Source of the DNA: Tridacna crocea
Taxonomy: Eukaryota; Mollusca; Bivalvia; Cardiida; Cardiidae
DNA: 64,000 nt
Assembly (NCBI GenBank): GCA_943736015.1
Contig: OX031073.1
Coordinates: 28,113,210 to 28,177,209 of the forward strand
Reading direction: 5' to 3'
The position numbers were made by a program, and so were the translations under genes. The notes under the pieces are model-generated. The model was not told where the DNA came from. It saw nothing but the letters and a program-made list of their open reading frames with translations, and did no database searches. Below, piece after piece: positions 34,801-43,800 of the stretch. The number at the start of each line of letters is the position of its first letter. Position 1 is the first letter of the stretch.

Positions 34801-37800
34801 CAGTCATATCAACAAACTCGAGTATGTTAACGAGAGAACTGCAATATGGGGTTTGGTGAGTATTTGTTATTCTTTTTTTTTCTATTTGTGCTTCGTTGGT
34901 TTGTTTGTTTGATTATATAAACAAAGAGAGCTAATCTGTATATTTCATCCGCGATGTGTCTTTCACAATGACACTTTCACGAAAGACGAAGGTCTTCGAA
35001 TAAGGATAGAATCTTAGGCCTCTTTTTGTTCATTTTGATCTTGGCCGATATGGTCAACACGTGTCCCACATTGCCATGTAAAAATAAGGAAAAAAGAAGC
35101 AACTTTCAAACACTTTTAGTCCTACCTCTTCAAGCCATAAATGCCACTCTTTTGAATCGTAAACTTCTATATTATATTTCATGTGTCAATTTTTAGACAT
35201 GTTATGGGTAAAGAAATGTCGTAGTTTAAGCTGGGGAAATTATTTCCCCGTCACAGTGAATATTTTCCTCCTGCCGAAAATCCCGTTAACTGACTTGAGA
35301 GCACTAGATTTAAAAGTGGCATTCGTTGACAAAATAATCAGAGGAAATATAATATATGATTTATTTCATCAGCTTGTGGTTAATATGGGGAAATATTTGC
35401 CTCAAAAGGGAAAGGTCGGCGAGAATAACTCATGCCTAACGGCAGACGTTCTTTTCGCATACCTTTCCCTTTTTCGGCAAATATTTCCCCATATTAACCA
35501 CAAGCTGATGAAATATACTCTATATGGAGTGCAACACGCGAAAAGGGTCATTCGGACATTTGCGTAAAATGTTGTCTCTGATCAGCGTATGCAGTCCGCA
35601 CAGGCTAGTCCAAAAGGACACTTTCCGATTTTATGTGATTTTCTGTTTTACGCAAGTCTACTATAGCACAAAATCTAATGTAGTCGTAAAGTGCCGTCTC
35701 GGATTAGCCTGCGCGAACTGCGCAGGCTAATCCGGGACGACACTTTACGCAAATGTCCGAATGCACCTTTTCGCGTGTTGCACTCCATATATCAATCATA
35801 GATTTGTCTACTTAGCGGTAAAGATCTAGATATCGCAATTGCACACAGTGCAACGAAAGCATCTTAAAGTCTTCTTCAATCTATATTGAGTGACGTCATT
35901 TTGTCATTCAGTAAGTAAGTTATTCAATGAAATATAATCTGTATCCGCGTTTTTACTCTAAATATGAACTTGTTTTCCTTTCATTAAAAGTTGGTGTAAA
36001 TCACGTTGTGAGTTATGGGGCGCAATTCATAAACCACCGGGGCTATCGCCCTGGTGGATATTTTTTTGTGCCTCAAAACTCACAAATTTGGTTCCTTGAA
36101 CGAAATTCCACAACAGAAAAAATATTTTTCTTAATTAGACGTTTTATTCCGCCAGATTTTGAGCTAACAAACTGATTTTAAAACTTTCCCAAAGTCACAT
36201 TCACCAGCCAGATGAACGAACTAGGATAACTTCAACCAATGTAATCCCCTTAAACGATTACTCCTATGCACGTGACTTCGGTTTGCTTTTAAGAAGATCA
36301 CTACTGAAAACACGGTGAAAAGAACATACACAGATAAAATTTTGTTTCTGGATAAAATAAGTTGATGTAGGAAATAGTACCAGCAGAAAGATTTTTTTCT
36401 TCACAATTAAAAAGTTTTATTCACTATATTTCAGTCATACGGCGGTTTTCTAACAGCCTCGGTTTTAGCACGTGGTGCAGAATCGCCATTTAAATGTGGG
36501 GTGGCGGTTGCACCGGTCACTGATTGGAGATACTATGGTAAGGTCCAAGATATCAGTGTTTCTCTCTGTCCCTTTCTCTTTCTCCCCCTCTCCCTCTCAT
36601 ATCAATCTTTGTCGTGTTTTTTTTTTCTCATATCTATAGAATCTGTATTTCTTCTCCTTTTCAAACAACCTTTTCTGTCAGCAGTTTTCTTTAATTTTTA
36701 GGCTACTTGAATTTTGTCGTATGGTATACAGTGTTACTATACATACATGTACATGTAGTACATTCTCTTTCTGTCCATGGCCAATGTTGAGCGGTCTTCT
36801 TTTACCTTTCTTTCCTGTAGGGCATGGGATAAATTCCACAAAAGCACGAGTAGTGAGTATTAAGTTTTCACTTTGTTTATCCTTACAGATTCTGTGTATA
36901 CAGAGCGTTATATGGGTTTACCAACAGCTCACGATAATTTGGCGGCTTATAATGTAAGTGTACCAATTCATAGCACGAGATGTTTACCAATACTTTCGTT
37001 GTAAGGAATCAGCATTAATAGTCTTGCATCATAGTGGTAATAATTACTGGTGAAGCCATTAAGAAATTGTTTTACCCAACACACATTTGAGAAAAACACA
37101 GTAGTTCTTCTCTGTATTGTGAGAACATGGCTGTCCTGGAATTCTTTATCATTAGAATATTCATAAAACAATGATCATTGGAAAGCAAAGGTTCAATTGT
37201 TAGAGTTCAGACCCAAAAGTTTCTTGGAACTACCTTTTTTTCAGTCTGGGTGATCACTCCTGTCTGAAAAGTGACTTTGTCTAACCAGTTCAGCTTATGA
37301 CAGAAATAGTTTCCTTTAAAAGAAGAGAGGTTTCACATTTCAATTGTTAAGTAAGAGCCATTTCCAGCTCGAAAACAAAATAGTGGAGATTCTAGTATTA
37401 TATCGCCTATTCTAAGATGAAATAAGTCTATCTTGGACGTTGGATTTTGCCCAAATGGTTGGGTGAAATTAAATAATGAAACTAATTTCTCTTTGGTGCT
37501 TATTATAAATGTTGCTTTCGCATTTTACATTATAGATATGTTAAGTGCAGTGTCATATATTTAAGAATGTTGTGTACAAATATTTTCAAGTCCTATAGGC
37601 TAAGCGTTCAGTAAAGTTTCATTATGGTAGATTTTTCACCGACGTTACCCTTCTTAATTTATATTTCAGACTGCCAACGTGTCTAAATATGCTTCCAATT
37701 TTAAAACATCGAGGTTCATGCTCATACATGGCACAGGGGACGGTAAGAGACCCTTTATAATTGAATATTATATTTCATGTATCTACTTTTAGAAATGTTA

Positions 37801-40800
37801 TGGGCAAAGCAATGTCGTAATTCAAGCTTGGAGAGTTATTTCCCCGTCACAGTGAATATGTTCCTCCTGCCGAAAATCTGGAACTACTTTTTTTGTTCTA
37901 CTTGAGATTACTAGTCTTAAAAGTGGCATTCGTTGACAAAATAATCAGAGGAAATATAGTTATAATTTATCTTATCAGCTTGTGGTTAATATGGGGAAAT
38001 ATTTGCATCAAAAGGGAAAGGTCTGCGAAAATAACTCGTGCCTCACGGCACTCGTTATTTTCGCATACCTTTCCCTTTTTCGGCAAAAATTTCCCCATAT
38101 TAACCACAAGCTGATGACATAAACTCTATTTCTTACTCTGGTAAAAAGCGCTCAATCTGTTTCCGTGATGCATTATACAAAGCAAGTCATCACATAATCA
38201 TCGATCCATAAAATCGATTTTGTCTAACAATAGTCCTTAGCAGTAAATTTAATAAAAGCAAGAAGTTTCGGCCCATATCAGCTTGCGTGGATTGCTCTGG
38301 CTGACAAAGATCGATACATTTTGCGGATGTGTTTTTAAAAAGCGTGGCTATGTTTGATTTAGTCATGACTATTAAAAGTTATTCTTAAATTGATTTTGTA
38401 ACTACTGTATTTAATCATAGGCTCTGAAACTTCCTTGGTCTATTAAGGGATAATGACATTTTCATTATCGGACACTGTTACTATAAACAGCACACTGGGG
38501 ATTCCCTCGATATCGTATATAGTAAGAAAAACTGTGCAACGAAATCGGAAAAAAACCCTTTCCCCTTTTAGAGATGATATTGAAAAAAATAGAAAAATGA
38601 ACCAATCGGCCTATGCAGATGAGTTCACAAATGAATTTTCTCCTTTACTCTAACCTTAAAAGTTCCAAATAGCTTTCGCCATCAATTAATAGCTCTCGTG
38701 TAAAATGAGTTTCAAAAAAACTTCCATATTTTCCAGATTACCATGCACTGACGTGACATGATTTATAATCCTGTAGCTAATAATGATAAAAAGATTTTTT
38801 TTTTTTTCAAACAACGATCAAAATATTTCTGCCGATGTATTGATGAAATTATCAAATTAGTAGTTCGTCCGTTGTGATTCATACTTTTCATCTACTCCAG
38901 TGTCACGATTTTCATCTCTCATTTTGCATATTCTTAAAGGCGTTCTTACCGTTCACTGGACATCTATTGATAGTAAATTCTCGTAAGTTATAATTGGCAG
39001 CGTCATAGGAAATTGTGTGATATGGTGTTTCGAGACAAGCGTAACGAGGAGAACCAGCAACAGACCTTCAACACTATTAACACTATTTATTAATGGATAC
39101 AGGTAAAAGAGAACAATAAGAGTTCAGTCTGAATGAAATTTTGGCATCTTTTAATCTTAGAACAAGAAATAGAATAAGTCCCTCAAAAATAAGAATTATG
39201 TTTAGACTTCAAGTAGATTGAATTTGCTGGTTCATAAGACCGAAATTAACATTAGTTTTAACTTGCAAGTAGAAAACATTGATTCTAATTTTTAATTTCA
39301 TGGGTAAAAGTCAGAGGAGTATGATCACTACATGTATATATAATGATGGCTGCAGGAGAAGACGACAAATATATTTCGAAACGCTGAAGAGCAAGATTGA
39401 GAGATAACACTTTTTTTCTATTGTTGAATAGTTTTTCTGGTGTTAATTAAACTTTTGAGAAAAGTAAATAAATGGATGATCTACACCAGTACGATCGTCT
39501 TGAGGTAAAACACAACCTTTACCAGTATTACTAGCATCTACTGCAAGCTTAAATTCTTTTACTAAAATATGAGCATTTTTTAGTTTGGTTTTTACCATAT
39601 CGAAAGCATTTTACAATCGTCATGCCATACAATTTTTTTCGTTTGCCGAGAAGACTTGACAGTGGCTCAACAATGAACAGAAAAATTAACAAAGAATCTC
39701 CTTAGTAACCAGCCATACCAAGAGATCTCTTTAGTTGTCTGTTGCATGTAGGTACAGGAAAATCAGAAATAGCTTTTACTTTAGCTTTCTACCCGTCACT
39801 GTCCAACAACATTACCCAAAAATGATAAACTAGCATGACCAAATTCACTTTTATCAAGATTAATTGTTAATTTGGCTTTACTCAATCTATCAAAAAATTC
39901 TCTGATAGTCTGTAGATGTTCATCCCAATCATCCTTGTGATTAATGACGTCATCGATATGGGCCCTACAGTCGTCCAAACCAGATATTATCTTGTTAAGA
40001 TGCCGAAATGTTACCGGCGAGTTTTTCATCCCAAACGGCATAACTTTGTTATGATAAAATCCATCAGGAACTGCAATTGCAAAGATCTCTTTTGCTCTTT
40101 CAGTGAGAGGCATTTCCCAAAATCCTGTTAGCACATCAAATGTTGGTACATATTTTGCATGACCAATATTGTCATTGCAGTCATGTAGTCTTGGCAATGG
40201 AAACGTATCAGTCACAGTATTAACCTTTCTGTAGTCAGTGAGCATACAAAAAGTTCCATCCGCCTTTGCTACAAGAATACAGCGAGAACCCCGATAACTT
40301 TGACTAGGTTCAATAAATTCATTGTTGAATAGATACTTGAATTCTTCTCAAAGATGCTCAGTGTCTTGTTTCTTGGGATTCATTCGATATGGATGTTGTT
40401 TCACTAGTTTTAGAATTTTCAACAACATATTTTTGGTGTCGCCTTTCAGGAGTTATTATCACGTAATATACCGTAAGTCACTGACTTTTTCCTCTACAAA
40501 AATAGGGCCAAAATATCTTGCTTGTAGAGGCCTACCAGCAATTGATGGAAGAGCACTGATCTATAAGCTTTATGTATGACAACTTGATGATTGACAGCCC
40601 TTTATCATCAACAGACACTTCAGGAGGGCGCTACTTTCTCATTAATATTCCATTTTGTGTATATAAAGAGAGACTGAGGTTCCAGTAAAAGATCAATTTC
40701 GCTGACAGTTTTTCTAGGTAAAGGTGCTATTTCTGGATCATTTGTGTTGGTCTTCACTTAGATTTGACCTTGACCTTGGATAATGACCTTTAAGGTGAAG

Positions 40801-43800
40801 ATATATATTCAAATTCTGATGAATTGTGTTATGAATTTGTTTGACTTTCAATCGGGTTTTGTGAGCTAAACCTACTAATTTTATATTCAACTAAATGACC
40901 AAACAAAGATAAGTCAATATTAGTCTGTTTTTCAGTAATAATGGCTTTCGTTGCCATAGCTCTTGTAGCAGCACATGGTGGGTAAAGGTCAGAATTTTCT
41001 TCCCTAATTGGATCGGGTTATTGTTATTGATCCTTGCAATATGCCAGTTACTAGAGGATTAACAGTTACCTTATCTTCGGCTAAATCACTGCCTAACAAG
41101 AAATGAACACCTTTAATTTTTTTTCTCATATCAACAGTTACTGGGTCATTTATTAAGTCTGAAGACAAATGCTATGGGGTAGAACATTAACAAATCCACA
41201 TTTAACACCCTGAATAAGGGCACTTGTGCCGGAAGAAGTCTTCTAAGAAAAAACAAAACAGAACATCTGCTGAAATAAGAGATTGAGAAGCTCCAGTATC
41301 ACGTAAAATTTTAATAGGGGTTACGATAGACTGGGCAAAATCACTTTCAGTGACACAAAAGCATCTATCAAGGATAGTTAAAATATCTCCAAAACAGTAT
41401 CAGTCTCAGATACTTTAGCCTGGACAAACGTTTTGTCTTAAAAATATGACTTAGGTGAAGACTTTAATGGAGCAGGGCCCGTAAGCGTAAAACTTTCTTG
41501 TTTTCCCTGTTTTCGTTTTAAAACAGGACATGAATCAGAAATTATATGGGCCTGATTATTTGTAATAATCACCATGGATTAGTAATTTTAAAGAAGGGAT
41601 TTTATACTTTGGCTTCAAGAAGACTTCGGTTTTGGACTCTTCTGATTGGAATTGTCATTGGGTTGATTAAAGTTTGGTTTAGCACCAATAGAAAAATACA
41701 AAAGGTTTTCAGACATTTGATTTATTCATGAAAGAGATCTTAGGCATCAAGACAAAGTTGTGTGAGAAGCAAGGAGTTTCGTCTAAAGCGTCAACTTATT
41801 TCTCGTCTAAGAAAGTTTTCATATCTGAATGAATGCCATTTTTTTTTTGTATTCTTCAACTTACAGTAATTGTCTAAGCTTTCCATCATGTGAAACTATT
41901 ATCTTAGAATGGCACCAGCTATCAAATAATTGTTTTATAGTTCTAGCAAATTCAACATGAATTTGACCGCTTTGCTTTCTGCAGTTCCTAAATTTTGTCT
42001 ACATGTTTCAGGTAGCAATTAATAGGCCTTTACAGTCAGATCTTTAACATTATCATAACTAGAAAGCTGTCCATTACCTGATTGAGAAAAAATATTCACC
42101 TGCCTTTCCAGTTACAACGCTTTCTAGATTAAGCTACAGTGCTCTTATGGCCACTTCAAATTTTTAGCAAATCTTTCGTAATCTTAAAAGTATTTATTGG
42201 TTTTCTGTTCTTGAAATGGTTGAACAAGTACGAGATGTTTTGTTATGTCAAAATCATTAATCATACGCAAAGATAGATTTTCCTTACTTTCTATTTCTAA
42301 GTCTTTCATCCTCAAATGAAACTGGCTTTCCTTCTCTTTTTCATCAGCATACTTTTTTTCTAACTCTAATTTTAATTCTTTTATTTCATCCTTTCTTCTT
42401 GCTCTTATTCTTTTTCTTTCATCATTTCTTCTTTTTCTATCTTTAGTTTTAATTTTTAGAACTGGCTCAATGTTGATTTTAACGTCTGTCTTAGACACAA
42501 GAATGAGAGACAGAGCATATGAGCCAAATATTTCTTGACCAACTAAAATCTAAACAATAGATTTATCAACTACATGCTTTAACATTGTACCTTTAATTGC
42601 AGTCAGTTTATAATAAGAGCAAGATCTTATACATTAGAGTTTTTTGCCAAATTTAACAAGTCCTGAGAAGGCCCAGCAATGAGTTTTTCAAGATCAAAAT
42701 ACATTATTGCTTTTTGCTGTTTCAGTAGAATAAAAAACAAACTTTATTTCTATTTTTTATCATCTAATGAACTTTAATAATGTAACAAGTTCAAAATGAT
42801 TTCAAAGTATATAAAAATGTACTAGGTGTGAGATAAGCGTAAGGAGAAAAGGAACGAGCAACAAGTTTTTAACAATTAACTTTTTTTTCATTATGAATAA
42901 AGACAAAAGAGAACTATAAGAGTTAAGTTCGAATAAGCTTTTGACAATTTTAATCTTTGAACAAGAGATAGAATAAGTCCCTAAAAATTAAGAATAATGT
43001 TTAGACTACAACAAGTATGAAATGTCTGGTTCATAAAATCTAAATTAACAATAGTTTTAACATGCAAATAGATATGAGCAACCTGTGTGTAAGAGGTAAA
43101 TAATTCAAATTTACACATCTATATCCCAAGTTAAATCTATCACTTTTCACAAATTCTGTATCTTCAAAGCCAAAACTTTAAGTTCAAAATCAAAATCCAC
43201 GAAGTCAATCCTTATTTATATTAGCTTGGAAAATTCTAGATTAGTCTTTTCTAGATACATGTAGATAGAACATAGATTGGTGAAATTATTTGTTTTCTAA
43301 CAACTTGTTTCTTAAAATAACCAGAATGAAAAAAATCAATTAATATTTTCTCTGTTTCTAGAACACTCTGTATATATAGAGTGAAAGTGATAAGGAGAAA
43401 CAGGTTACACGTATATCCTTTTTACATAACAATGACGATCCGGAAAATGTGGAACTTTTTTAAATATTTTTGAGATGACAGATATTGTTTGATGGCAAGA
43501 ACCGTTCGGAATTTTGGAGGGTCATGGTAGTGACGAAAAATCATTTTTTGAACCATACTGCACCGGTAATTAAGTTTATTTTACCATTTTTGATGATAAA
43601 ATATTATCTCTTAAAGGGGACATGGGATCAAAATGTATTTGATTTCGTTGCACCAAGAGGGAATCGCCAATGTATTATGTATAGTAACGGTGTAAGTGAA
43701 AATTTGTGTCTATTCCGTGTTCCATGATCGACCGAAGAAGATTGTAGTGTTCCGTGAATATGACAAATAGAGCTTCAAAGGCCTGTGCTCCCATTACCAC

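Larger units (their letters stand above)
39016..43431 (-). mobile_element. Second Ty3/Gypsy LTR element of the same family, internally deleted
   Basis: Right (5') LTR at 42836-43431; left (3') LTR truncated at 39016-39290 and fused to the RNase H region, with its end deleted. Minus-strand order: gag coiled coil (42498-42184), zinc-knuckle/protease region (41850-41000), integrase GPY/F-type module (about 40550-40460), RT (40245-39796), RNase H pieces (about 39600-39300). RT stays open for 149 codons. Same pol order as the 18.4-kb copy. Confidence 0.83.

Noticed and set aside
35524-35730. Small protein in family F (68 codons, also seen at 45542-45772 on the other strand)
   Set aside because: The frame lies across terminal inverted repeats and a nested hairpin, with no transposase motif. 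Too short for a transposase.
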